64,000 nt of DNA from Flavobacterium sp. 9 (GTDB lineage Bacteria; Bacteroidota; Bacteroidia; Flavobacteriales; Flavobacteriaceae), in the NCBI RefSeq assembly GCF_002754195.1, contig NZ_PEEU01000001.1:2170001-2234000 (forward strand), written 5' to 3'. This document shows positions 8,505 through 16,999 of the stretch, one piece after another. Below the pieces are notes generated by a model that saw only the letters and a program-made list of their open reading frames with translations, searched no databases and had not been told where the DNA came from. Every line of letters begins with the position of its first letter. The stretch's first letter is position 1. The position numbers were made by a program, and so were the translations under genes.

Positions 8505-9926
8505 TTAATTCTTTAATTTAAAATTATTGTATGCGCTTAAAAATGCCTGTGTAAACAAATTCCCTTGCTTTTCGTATCCGTTTTTAGAATAATGAACCCA
8601 ATCCGGTCCTATTAATCCTTGAGTTTTTAATTGATTAATTCCATGCATTCCTCCAAATTCATCATATAAATCCCAAACGGCAATATTATCCGTTTCGGCA
8701 ATTTGAATTATACTTCTGGCATAATCGAATATATAAGTATTAGTTCTTCTGCCTTTAAGCAAAGACGGCGCCGGCGTGCTAATAATTATCGGAACGTTTA
8801 TATTTTGTTCTCTGACTTTCTTAATAAACTGACGAATCTGTTCAATATAAGCCGGAGCTTCCATATGATCGTAGCTTTCATTTGTTCCTAAAGAAAGGAC
8901 CAACAAATCAGGATGTAACGCTTTTAACTGCTCAAAGAACAAAGGATATTTAGTATAATCCGAAAACTTAGCACCGTTTACTCCAATACTGCTGTAAATT
9001 AACCCTGGTGAATCCTTCTCGAGAACAATTCCGTTTAGTTCATATTTTTTAGCGTCTTTATTCGGAATCAAATAAATTTTATCTAATGCTTTATCTGAAT
9101 TGTAATAATGACTAAAGGAATCTGATTCTAAATCTAAAGAAACAAACGAAGAATTCTTGATTGCCTTAGGTTTTGTTTCGTTTGTTTGAATTTTCAAAAC
9201 TCTTCCAGCACGAATATTATCTGACTTTAAGTGATTGTTTCTTTTGATTTCGGCAACTGAAACATTGTATTTATCAGCAATTGTCGATATCGCTTCTCCT
9301 TTTTTGATTTTGTGTGTTATTACTTTTCGCTCTGTCGACTGAATAATATTGGTTTGCGCTGATGTTGCCAAATCAAACATATTCTGGTTTTGCGGCGTAA
9401 TAATTCGAATTGTATTAAACTTATAAGCCGCATCTTTGACATTCAGTTCAACTGCAAAACCACCAGTATCTCTCCAAAGTCCAATTCCGCTTAAACCAAT
9501 AGGAACGTTTTTAAAGGGATGAATATTTCGGTAACTTTCCCATACTCTATTCGAACGAAAACGCTCATTATAAGATCCGTTTGTATTGGCTAATTGATAA
9601 GGAAAAACTAAACCACGACCTGCATTTCCAAATTTCTGCTGTAGATTCTTTCTGATTTCATTGGTCATTAAATCACCCTGAATATGAGAATCTCCAATAT
9701 GAACAATGTTTATCTTTTGATTGTTGTTCTTTTCATTTTTCTGCAATTTCTCAAAAAAGCTTTCTAATACTTTTGCATTATAAATCTCCTGATCAGAAAA
9801 GGGTTCAATCACTGCTGAATCGACTTTGTGAATCATATTTTTTGCTATTGGATGTGAATCTGTCGTTTTTGGTTTTTCGTTTGTTGAGAAAAAAAGGCAA
9901 CAAAACAAAATTAGAAGTCTAGTCAT
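8505..9926 (-). CDS. Exported SGNH/GDSL esterase or acyltransferase with internal LysM domain
   Basis: The protein has 473 residues with an N-terminal export signal (MTRLLILFCCLFFST). The SGNH block I nucleophile motif is GDSH at 78-81, block III is GTNE at 347-350, and the C-terminal DWVHYS has the catalytic Asp-His pair. Between blocks I and III lies a long insert, including a clear LysM motif (about residues 204-248, HKIKKGEAISTIADKYNV...). LysM domains bind glycan such as peptidoglycan. The gene overlaps the upstream SGNH gene by 8 bases and precedes the MBOAT gene by 1 base. It probably acts in the periplasm on acetyl groups delivered by the MBOAT protein. Transferase versus esterase cannot be decided here. 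Confidence 0.88.
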   Translation of the reverse strand: MTRLLILFCCLFFSTNEKPKTTDSHPIAKNMIHKVDSAVIEPFSDQEIYNAKVLESFFEKLQKNEKNNNQKINIVHIGDSHIQGDLMTNEIRKNLQQKFGNAGRGLVFPYQLANTNGSYNERFRSNRVWESYRNIHPFKNVPIGLSGIGLWRDTGGFAVELNVKDAAYKFNTIRIITPQNQNMFDLATSAQTNIIQSTERKVITHKIKKGEAISTIADKYNVSVAEIKRNNHLKSDNIRAGRVLKIQTNETKPKAIKNSSFVSLDLESDSFSHYYNSDKALDKIYLIPNKDAKKYELNGIVLEKDSPGLIYSSIGVNGAKFSDYTKYPLFFEQLKALHPDLLVLSLGTNESYDHMEAPAYIEQIRQFIKKVREQNINVPIIISTPAPSLLKGRRTNTYIFDYARSIIQIAETDNIAVWDLYDEFGGMHGINQLKTQGLIGPDWVHYSKNGYEKQGNLFTQAFLSAYNNFKLKN

Positions 9927-11403
9927 CTACGCTATCTTTTTTTACAGAAACAGAGTCTGTATTTGTTTTTTTGACTGTTTTTCGTTTATCGGTAACAGTT
10001 TCTCTATTCTCACGAAGTACTTTATATTCTTCGTATCCTTTGTTCAATTGATCGTACAATAATCTACCAATTGCTTTTGCACCACGCTGATTAAAGTGTG
10101 TATAATCTTTATTGGCTTTCGCCGGAGATTCGTCAACCCATTTTACCATCGATCCGTCACCGCCCATTAAAGTATATAAATTTACAAATCCTGATTCGGT
10201 TTCTAATGCATATCTTTTTTGAGCTTTCATTAAAGGAACAACAGCAGAATCTGTTTTCATTTCAAGATCATACTTAGTCGATTTATCTGCGGTTGAAATA
10301 ATCAAAATCGAAACTCCAGGGAATGATTCTTTGATTTTATTTACTGTTTTTTTCATTCCTCTTTCGTACCAGAAATAATTCTTAGTTCCGTAGTTCAATA
10401 CGTTGGTTCCATAATGCAAGATAATCAAATCGTATTTTAGATTAGTATTAAATGCTTGCATTACGCCTGCATCAAAACCAGAAATTGGCAATCCTGAATT
10501 TCCTCTTTGTGAGAAGTTATCAACGTGAACTCCTTTTCCATTATCAAAATTAAATCCGTAAATCGGAATTGAATCTGCGTGAATAAAGTTTGCTTTGAAA
10601 GCTTTTATACTTCCTGAAGTAACTTTTAAAGTATTTACTAAATTATTCGGAATTAAGCTTTTTCGTAATGTATCTCTTCCGATCACAAAATTTACATTTC
10701 CTCTTTTAGAAGCTCTTCCATAAAACAATGTTGGATTATCTAATGATGTTGAGTTTTTATTTAATCCAGCTTCGTATTGAACCCAGGTTGAATTTGCTTT
10801 ATCATTTGCAAAAAATACGTGTCCGTTTACACCAAAAGGACTTATTGGTCTCTTGACATTCAAATATGATTGTGTTTTCCAGTTCTTAGAATACAATGAT
10901 TTTACGGAACCTCTGGAAGCAGAAGATTCCGAAGTTATAGGCACAAAACCAACTCCGTTTCCACCAAAACGTTCCTGATAATTGGCACGAACATCCTGCA
11001 CAATTAAATCTCCATCTGTCATGGAATCTCCATAATAAGCAATTCTGACATTGCTCTGCGGATTCTTTTCAAGCTGGTATAATTTTTCATAAAAAGATAT
11101 CAAATACTGATAACCTTTGTAATTATCAAAAGTCTCAGATGGAAATTCAATTCCTTCTGTAGCATTATAAATGATTTTTTCCTCGCCCAGTCTTCGCTCG
11201 CTCTCCTCGATACTATCGCCTTTTAGCGATAATGAATCTTTTGCCACTGATTCTAAAAGCATACTATCGATTAGTACATTTTTGGAATCAATTTTACTTT
11301 CTGAAAAGATTTTATCCGGCAAGATTTGCTTAAATCCAATAAAGGCTACAAACGCTAAAGCTACGATTGCAAAAGACTGAAAAAAATAAGATTTTGTATT
11401 CAC
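9919..11403 (-). CDS. Exported SGNH-fold protein, first gene of acyltransferase operon
   Basis: A 494-residue protein anchored by an N-terminal hydrophobic helix (about residues 8-28). GDSMTDG near residues 125-131 supplies the nucleophile serine, LHYGTN near 330 is block III, and DYTHFNQRG near 436 gives the catalytic Asp and His. It is related in outline to the next gene but has no LysM. The tail after about residue 465 is lysine- and serine-rich and looks disordered. The start is GTG at 11403; no upstream ATG is in frame nearby. The candidate promoter is at 11488-11495. With the following SGNH and MBOAT genes it likely forms an envelope glycan O-acylation system. Confidence 0.85.
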   Translation of the reverse strand: MNTKSYFFQSFAIVALAFVAFIGFKQILPDKIFSESKIDSKNVLIDSMLLESVAKDSLSLKGDSIEESERRLGEEKIIYNATEGIEFPSETFDNYKGYQYLISFYEKLYQLEKNPQSNVRIAYYGDSMTDGDLIVQDVRANYQERFGGNGVGFVPITSESSASRGSVKSLYSKNWKTQSYLNVKRPISPFGVNGHVFFANDKANSTWVQYEAGLNKNSTSLDNPTLFYGRASKRGNVNFVIGRDTLRKSLIPNNLVNTLKVTSGSIKAFKANFIHADSIPIYGFNFDNGKGVHVDNFSQRGNSGLPISGFDAGVMQAFNTNLKYDLIILHYGTNVLNYGTKNYFWYERGMKKTVNKIKESFPGVSILIISTADKSTKYDLEMKTDSAVVPLMKAQKRYALETESGFVNLYTLMGGDGSMVKWVDESPAKANKDYTHFNQRGAKAIGRLLYDQLNKGYEEYKVLRENRETVTDKRKTVKKTNTDSVSVKKDSVDD

Positions 11404-11487
11404 CTACTAATTATAAATTTGAAGAATAGCATTACAAGAATTAAACCATATTTAAATCTGTATTAATTGCCTGTAAAAAAATATGCG

Positions 11488-11495
11488 CAAAGATA
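11488..11495 (-). promoter_or_regulatory. -7 promoter element of the SGNH/MBOAT operon
   Basis: Minus strand TATCTTTG, exact TAnnTTTG match, about 85 bases upstream of the GTG start. No clear -33 TTG was seen. Confidence 0.5.
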
Positions 11496-11540
11496 GGACT
11501 AAAAATGAATGTATTGTTCATTTTATTTGAACTAAAAACA

Positions 11541-11571
11541 AAAAAAGAGGCTAGACGAATCTAACCTCTTT
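11541..11571 (-). terminator. Terminator after the HmuY/TonB receptor operon
   Basis: Stem AAAGAGGcTAGA / TCTAaCCTCTTT with loop CGAA, about 110 bases beyond the HmuY stop codon. A-rich sequence on its left gives a T-tract on the minus strand. Confidence 0.6.
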
Positions 11572-11679
11572 ATCAAAAAAAAATAAAAAAAACAAAGCTA
11601 ATGATTAACTATTTTTTGATGCAAGACATCATATAGTATTATGAAATAACCTTTATAGTCTTTAGTTTTTCATTATGAA

Positions 11680-13098
11680 TTATTTCAAAATAGCATATTG
11701 GAATGTAGGATAACCTCTTTCTCCTCCAGCATTTAAACCTCCTGTAAATTTCACTTTATAAACATTTCCTGCAGGATCTTTAACCACAAAGAAACGATCT
11801 GTTTTCACTGTAAGTGCAGAAATTGGATTTCCGTTTGCATCAGTTCCTCCTCCAGTAGTACTTCTCCAGTTTGAACCGATATTTCTTTGATCCGCTGTGA
11901 ATTTAGCGCTCTCAACATTTGCTAATGTAAATGCATCGTATGTAAAAGCAGTTGTAAGTACCTGATAAGCTTGTGCGCCACCATTAAGATTACCTAAAAC
12001 AAAATCTGCAAAACTATATGGAGTTAACCCATTTTGTCCTTGGATAACATTAGTAAAACTTGTAAAGCTAATATCCCATTGTGCTTTTTGAGGCTCTACA
12101 CTAACCGTTTTTTTATCCAGAAGACTTAAAAATGTAAAGTTATAAGCTGCATTTTTTGTAACAATAATTTCTTCGTGAGTTGTAGCTGCAATATCAGCAT
12201 ACTGAACTTTATAATCATTACCACTTCTTAAAATTCTAACTTTTTTCCATCCTCTCGAAGTTCCTGTGCCTGAACCTTCTTTACCTGGTGCTGGTTGTAC
12301 AGAAGCAGGATTACTTCCCATATTAATTAAATATACTTTGTTATCAGCATCTGTTGCAGAGATTGTCGCAATAGCTGTTTTAGTAAGAATTCCAGTAGGA
12401 TCATCAACTTGAGCAGGATCTCCACTACCATTAACAAGCATTGTTGCATCTTCTGCTTGAACTTCATCAATATTAGTACTAGCTGTTTGCTTAGCAGACA
12501 TTTTCACAGTATGGTTTATTACAACTCTAAAATCTGCTCCAGAATAAAAACCTAAATCCCAAGAAGTTCTTAGAACACTTGTCATTTTTCCGCTGCTTAA
12601 ATCAACGAAAACTTGATTTGGCTGTGTTGGCCCACCAACTTCAGGGGCTAACGAACTTCCTAAAGATGCAGTTTCATTAAAGTTCACCTGAATAGTTTTC
12701 TTTTCAGCAATTGTAGTATTGATAGTAGCACTTACAATAGTAAATACTACATTTTTCACCTGACCTTCCACAGCATCTTTTAATTTATTGAAAGTAAAAG
12801 ACACGGAAGAAACATTTTTTTCAAAAGGAATTACAACCGTTTTTCCTGCAGCAGCTGGCAAAGTCGTAAAGTCAGTACCACTTACAACAGCAGTTTCCAC
12901 AAATGATACAGTTAGCGATCCGGCAGCTGCTGTAGGAGTTGCAAATTTTATCTCGATTGGAGTTGCGGCAGCAGTTAAATTTACTGAAGTTGCAGCAAAA
13001 GCGACTGAATTAACAGCAACCGTTTGATCATCGTCATTATTACAAGCTGTAAAAGCAAGTAATACGAAAGAAAGAATTAAAATAAAGTTCTTTTTCAT
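11680..13098 (-). CDS. HmuY-family haem-binding lipoprotein
   Basis: A 472-residue lipoprotein. The signal peptide ends in a lipobox with Cys at residue 19 (LAFTAC), followed by an acidic NNDDDQ tether, so it should be surface or outer-membrane anchored. Residues 40-140 form a Calx-like or Ig-like N-terminal region. From about residue 165 the sequence FVDLSSGKMTSV, followed by TSWDLGFYSG, is typical of the HmuY haemophore fold. HmuY of Porphyromonas captures haem and passes it to the TonB receptor HmuR. This gene follows a TonB receptor gene by 12 bases, the same partnership. Ligand assignment to haem is by family and context; other porphyrin-like ligands are possible. Confidence 0.82.
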   Translation of the reverse strand: MKKNFILILSFVLLAFTACNNDDDQTVAVNSVAFAATSVNLTAAATPIEIKFATPTAAAGSLTVSFVETAVVSGTDFTTLPAAAGKTVVIPFEKNVSSVSFTFNKLKDAVEGQVKNVVFTIVSATINTTIAEKKTIQVNFNETASLGSSLAPEVGGPTQPNQVFVDLSSGKMTSVLRTSWDLGFYSGADFRVVINHTVKMSAKQTASTNIDEVQAEDATMLVNGSGDPAQVDDPTGILTKTAIATISATDADNKVYLINMGSNPASVQPAPGKEGSGTGTSRGWKKVRILRSGNDYKVQYADIAATTHEEIIVTKNAAYNFTFLSLLDKKTVSVEPQKAQWDISFTSFTNVIQGQNGLTPYSFADFVLGNLNGGAQAYQVLTTAFTYDAFTLANVESAKFTADQRNIGSNWRSTTGGGTDANGNPISALTVKTDRFFVVKDPAGNVYKVKFTGGLNAGGERGYPTFQYAILK

Positions 13099-13110
13099 GG
13101 TATTTATATA

Positions 13111-15273
13111 TTAATTAAAATTTAGATTATACGTAAGTTTTAAGAAGTAAGAGCGGCCATATCCTAACATCATATCAGTACTCGCTCCGCCATGTGCTCC
13201 TCCAGATGCATCGCCTCCCCCTCCATTCTGAACAGATTGAAGACTAGTAACATTAAAGAGGTTTCTGGCTCCAACAGTAATTTCAAATTGATTTTTAAAA
13301 AATGATTTTCGAATAGAAGCATCCATCCAACTATAAGGCTGTAATTCCTCTAAAAAGAAACCAGCTTTTCCATCGGCGCCAGTTCCTGCTACATACTGTT
13401 GCTGCTGCCCATTATATTTATAAAAAACAGCCAACAAAGTATTCCATTTAGAAATATTATAAGAGATGCTTGAATTTAATCTTAGCGAATAGAAAAACTT
13501 ATCATCAGATACTAAGTTTTCAGCAGCTAAATCAAGTTTTCTGGAAATTCCAACTACCGCAGCTCCCAACATTACATTCCAATTTTTATAAGTGTATTGC
13601 TCAACAGTGGAAATGTTCCACATTTTGTATTTGTTGATATTAAGATATTTATAATTCCAAGTCGGTTTGACCTGAGTTGTAACCAAATCAATTCGATCGT
13701 CAACATCTAAATAGGTTACAGCCAAGTTATTTGAGATTTGTCCACCAGAATCAAACGTACAAGCTCTTTTAAAACTTACTTCATAAGAAGTGCTGTTTTC
13801 AGGAATCAAATCTGGATTTCCTTGCATATTGTGATTAGAATCGACAAAATATGTATACAATTCATCAAAGTTCGGAGTTCGATATGATTTACCTAAAGAA
13901 GCTCTTGCTTCCAATCCTTTATCAAAAAGATATCGTAAACCTAATGAACTTGCATACTGATTTTCAAAAGCGGATTGAAATGAAAATCGAAGTCCCGGAC
14001 GAATTGAGAATTTATCGCTTACACTAATTTCGGCAACCGAATAAATATCATAATTCTCAAGTCTCTTCCTAATATCTACTGCCTGCTGATTATCATCTCT
14101 AAAAGCTCCAACTGATGAATCATAAAATCCATTTTCATTTGTAATTTCATAACCTAGCTGAAAATCAACTTTTTTACTATCAAAGAAATTACTCAATGTT
14201 CCCGTAGAATAAAATACCTCTTTTGATTGATAATTCTTTCTCTCGTTATTAAATTCTTTGCGTGTTTCAATTTGATACTCGAAATTTTCTAAATCACGTT
14301 CTTGTTTTTGTTGAGAAACCGAAACATTATATTTTAATTTTGAGAAGACATTACCACTTGCGTTTAGATGATGATAAAAACGATTGGTAATATATCTTTT
14401 ATCCTTTGCAAAATAAGTATCCGGAAAAGGATAATTATCCTGTATATTTAAGATTGGACTGTAAAAATGTACATCTTCACCATAATAATCAAATTTGTAA
14501 AAAATTCTAAAAGCATCTTTTTGATACCCCAGAATCGCATTTCCTACCAATTGTTCTTTCGGCAGTTGTGTATATCCCCTAAGATCATCATTTTTGTCGT
14601 AATCTTTTCCTTGTTTATTATCATAAAAACCAGCCATTGCATTGCGATTCGCTCCTATGTTAACAAACCAATTTTCATTAAAATTATGACCAATTTTAAC
14701 TGATTGTATATGACGTCCTTTATCAAAAAAAGCAAATTCCTTTCCAACTGTTTCTTCCTGAACAGTTGCACTTATCTGCCACTTATATCCGCCTCCTTTT
14801 TTAGTAATAATATTTAAAATTCCCGTTACTGCATTCGCTCCGTGAGTTACTCCCATCGAGCCTTCAATTATTTCAATACGTTCAACATCATCAAGATTCA
14901 CCTGTGTTAAATCGACATTTGTCCCCATACCTGTATCACTTACTAGTGGTATGTTATCAACCAAAATTTTAAAATACTGGGCATCTAATCCAAACATAGA
15001 AACCTTTGAGCGCCCATCATCACCATTCGACGTTACGCTAATATTCAGATACTGATTTAAAACATCAGCTAAATTATTTGCTGCAAGTTGCTTTATATTC
15101 TCTTTAGTAATCACTCGAACATTAAAAACAGATTTTTTTATAGATTGTGGTTCCAATTGTCCAGTAACAACTACTTCAGAAAGTTTTTCTCGAGATGCAA
15201 CAGTATCTTTTTGCTGCGCAAAGGATATTTGGCAAAAAAGAAAAGCAGCAAAAAGGGTAAATTTTATTTTCAT
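13111..15273 (-). CDS. TonB-dependent outer membrane receptor, HmuR-like
   Basis: A 720-residue receptor. The signal peptide ends near residue 19 (CQISFAQ). A TonB-box-like stretch (LSEVVVTGQ) follows at about residues 31-39, then the plug domain (VRVITKENIKQLAANNLADVL...), including IEIIEGSMGVTHGANAVTG. The rest is a 22-strand-type barrel ending in an aromatic strand (YFLKLTYNLNF). It imports a bulky ligand using the TonB-ExbBD system. The HmuY-like lipoprotein follows after 12 bases, so haem is the probable ligand. A -7 word TATATTTG at 15301-15308 lies 28 bases upstream. A divergent DUF6607 gene shares the promoter region. Confidence 0.88.
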   Translation of the reverse strand: MKIKFTLFAAFLFCQISFAQQKDTVASREKLSEVVVTGQLEPQSIKKSVFNVRVITKENIKQLAANNLADVLNQYLNISVTSNGDDGRSKVSMFGLDAQYFKILVDNIPLVSDTGMGTNVDLTQVNLDDVERIEIIEGSMGVTHGANAVTGILNIITKKGGGYKWQISATVQEETVGKEFAFFDKGRHIQSVKIGHNFNENWFVNIGANRNAMAGFYDNKQGKDYDKNDDLRGYTQLPKEQLVGNAILGYQKDAFRIFYKFDYYGEDVHFYSPILNIQDNYPFPDTYFAKDKRYITNRFYHHLNASGNVFSKLKYNVSVSQQKQERDLENFEYQIETRKEFNNERKNYQSKEVFYSTGTLSNFFDSKKVDFQLGYEITNENGFYDSSVGAFRDDNQQAVDIRKRLENYDIYSVAEISVSDKFSIRPGLRFSFQSAFENQYASSLGLRYLFDKGLEARASLGKSYRTPNFDELYTYFVDSNHNMQGNPDLIPENSTSYEVSFKRACTFDSGGQISNNLAVTYLDVDDRIDLVTTQVKPTWNYKYLNINKYKMWNISTVEQYTYKNWNVMLGAAVVGISRKLDLAAENLVSDDKFFYSLRLNSSISYNISKWNTLLAVFYKYNGQQQQYVAGTGADGKAGFFLEELQPYSWMDASIRKSFFKNQFEITVGARNLFNVTSLQSVQNGGGGDASGGAHGGASTDMMLGYGRSYFLKLTYNLNFN

Positions 15274-15300
15274 TATTTTTATTCAGTCTTAATAATGGCG

Positions 15301-15349
15301 CAAATATAGAAACTATTTTTATTTGTTCTAAATAAAAAACATATATTTG
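15301..15349. promoter_or_regulatory. Divergent promoter pair between TonB receptor and DUF6607 genes
   Basis: TATATTTG occurs on the minus strand at 15301-15308 (towards the receptor) and on the plus strand at 15342-15349 (towards DUF6607). For the plus promoter, TTTG at 15322-15325 lies 16 bases upstream as a possible -33. Both leaders are short. The back-to-back spacing suggests shared control, for example by iron or haem; no operator palindrome was identified. Confidence 0.65.
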
Positions 15350-15379
15350 CGAAAAATTTTAAAACAAAAAAATAAAGTT

Positions 15380-16282
15380 ATGATTTCAAAAAGCCTCTAT
15401 TTTTCAGCCATAATGGCTTTGACATGCAGCCTTGGTTTCAGTCAGGACAAAAAACAACAAGACATTAAGTCAATCAAATCAATGTGTGGTTGTTATGAAG
15501 TAAAATTTAATTTTACAGAAACTTTTAAATACCCTAAAGATTCTATTACATATAAGTCTTCACCAACTAAACATGAATCTGCATTAGAATGGGTAGAACT
15601 TTTAGAAGACACTCCAAATAAAATTGTAATGCAACACTTATTAATAGTAAGCGATGATATGATCATCAAACACTGGAGACAAGATTGGCTGTATGAAAAC
15701 ACTGATTTATATTCATTTGACAAAGGAACTTCTTGGAAATACAAAAAATTAGAAAAGAAGGCTGTTAAAGGACAATGGACTCAAAAAGTATATCAAGTAG
15801 ATGATAGTCCTAGATATGAAGGATCTTCGACTTGGGTACACGTTGACGGACAAGATTACTGGTCAAATGTTGCTGATGCGCCTTTACCAAGAAGAGAGCA
15901 AACTATACGTAATGACTATAATGTTTTGAAAAGAAGAAACATTCATGAAATTACTGCTACAGGATGGAATCATGAGCAAGACAACGATAAACTAGTTAGA
16001 GATGACAGTGGAAAAGATGTCTTGTTAGCACAAGAAAAAGGAATGGATATTTACACTAAAGTTCCAGATGTTAAATGTATCGCTGCTCAAAAATGGTGGG
16101 TTGCCAACAATGCACTTTGGAAAAATGTTCGTGACAAATGGCAAACTCTTTTTGACAGACATCAAGACTTAAACCTAGAAGCTAAAGTTGATAGAAAAGC
16201 TCTTTATTCTCTTTTGTTTGATTTAAAACCAGACGCAACAAAAGCAGAAACAGATGCAATCATCAACAAGTTCGTAAAATAA
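15380..16282 (+). CDS. DUF6607-family exported protein
   Basis: The mature protein follows a signal peptide (MISKSLYFSAIMALTCSLGFSQ). The body contains the SMCGCYEVKFNF and TFKYPKDSITYKSS segments that I associate with DUF6607, a family without known biochemical activity. Conserved tryptophans are frequent (EWVELL, HWRQDWLYE, WVHVDGQDYWSN). It starts at the ATG at 15380, not the TTG at 15347, because that codon lies inside the -7 box. It is transcribed divergently from the TonB receptor/HmuY operon. A role in haem or lipid-like ligand handling is inferred from position only. It ends at a strong terminator. Confidence 0.8.
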   Translation: MISKSLYFSAIMALTCSLGFSQDKKQQDIKSIKSMCGCYEVKFNFTETFKYPKDSITYKSSPTKHESALEWVELLEDTPNKIVMQHLLIVSDDMIIKHWRQDWLYENTDLYSFDKGTSWKYKKLEKKAVKGQWTQKVYQVDDSPRYEGSSTWVHVDGQDYWSNVADAPLPRREQTIRNDYNVLKRRNIHEITATGWNHEQDNDKLVRDDSGKDVLLAQEKGMDIYTKVPDVKCIAAQKWWVANNALWKNVRDKWQTLFDRHQDLNLEAKVDRKALYSLLFDLKPDATKAETDAIINKFVK

Positions 16283-16301
16283 AAATGTTTGTGTTAGTTG
16301 C

Positions 16302-16337
16302 AAAAAAGCCGATAGTGTCAAAACTATCGGCTTTTTT
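16302..16337 (+). terminator. Terminator of DUF6607 gene
   Basis: Stem AAGCCGATAGT / ACTATCGGCTT followed by a T-run, 20 bases beyond the stop. Confidence 0.85.
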
Positions 16338-16342
16338 ATTTT

Positions 16343-16440
16343 AAAAAAACCGCCTGAAATTTAATCCAGACGGTTTACCCTTTTATGTTTTCCACTAAAT
16401 GTTTACTAATCCAATATAATTCAAAACGATATAGGGATTT
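16343..16440. repeat. Hairpin-tail module, copy 1 (left of IS element)
   Basis: Hairpin AAACCGcCTG / CAGaCGGTTT at 16347-16376, then a tail containing CTAAATGTTTACTAAT. A diverged copy with the same order lies right of the insertion sequence at 17885-17990. The remaining sequence to 16596 shows no supported gene. Confidence 0.55.
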
Positions 16441-16664
16441 ATTGTTACTATATTATAAACGCAATAAAATGCATTTAATTTTTATCTCTCGTTACCGTAA
16501 GAATTCTTTCCTGTGCAAATCGTTAAACATTGTGCATTCTAAAAACATAATAGTAAGTCCTCTTTTTTGTCTCAACAATCAATACTTTATTAAAAATGGA
16601 GTTGCTACATTTACTGGGACATAAATTTTAAGACTGTTTAAATAAAAATAAATATCTTAGAATT

Positions 16665-16967
16665 ATGAAAAAACGAGTTTACAGTGCTGAGTTTAAATCA
16701 TCAGCAGTACGATTAAGTTACGAGCGAGAAAACATCAAAGAATTAGCAGATGAACTAGGCGTCCAGGTAGAGCGTATTTATAAATGGAGGTCTTCTCAAA
16801 AAACATTTACTAATCTACAACCAATTATTTCTAAAAAGACAGAGATAGATTCTTTAGAAGTAAAACAATTACGAAAAGCCCTTAAAGAAAAAGAATTAGA
16901 GCTTGAGATATTAAAAAAGGCCGTTCACATCTTTTCCAAGAGCGATGGGAAATCTACCAATTTATAG
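16665..16967 (+). CDS. IS3-family transposase OrfA (helix-turn-helix subunit)
   Basis: 100 residues. The N-terminal helix-turn-helix begins KRVYSAEFKSSAVRLS with the conserved W in YKWRSS near residue 42; this domain binds the element ends. The C-terminal part (about residues 63-90, ELRKALKEKELELEILKKA type) is a leucine-zipper coiled coil for multimerisation. A slippery heptamer A AAA AAG at 16913-16919 is in the right phase (zero frame AAA AAG) to shift ribosomes by -1 into orfB. OrfA alone regulates transposition; the OrfAB fusion is the transposase. Confidence 0.92.
   Translation: MKKRVYSAEFKSSAVRLSYERENIKELADELGVQVERIYKWRSSQKTFTNLQPIISKKTEIDSLEVKQLRKALKEKELELEILKKAVHIFSKSDGKSTNL
16913..16919 (+). 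promoter_or_regulatory. Programmed -1 ribosomal frameshift site
   Basis: Heptamer A AAA AAG phased on orfA codons 84-85. From 16919 the -1 frame runs without a stop for 27 codons into the orfB ATG at 17000 and beyond. The fused junction reads GRSHLFQERWEIYQF..., matching the usual IS3 linker. Confidence 0.85.
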
Positions 16968-16999
16968 TCAGCTATAAACATTTATATCCTATTGAAAAG

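Noticed and set aside
16385..16624. 79-codon open frame between DUF6607 and the IS
   Set aside because: It runs through the hairpin-tail module into the IS end, has no coding-like composition and no promoter; likely chance.
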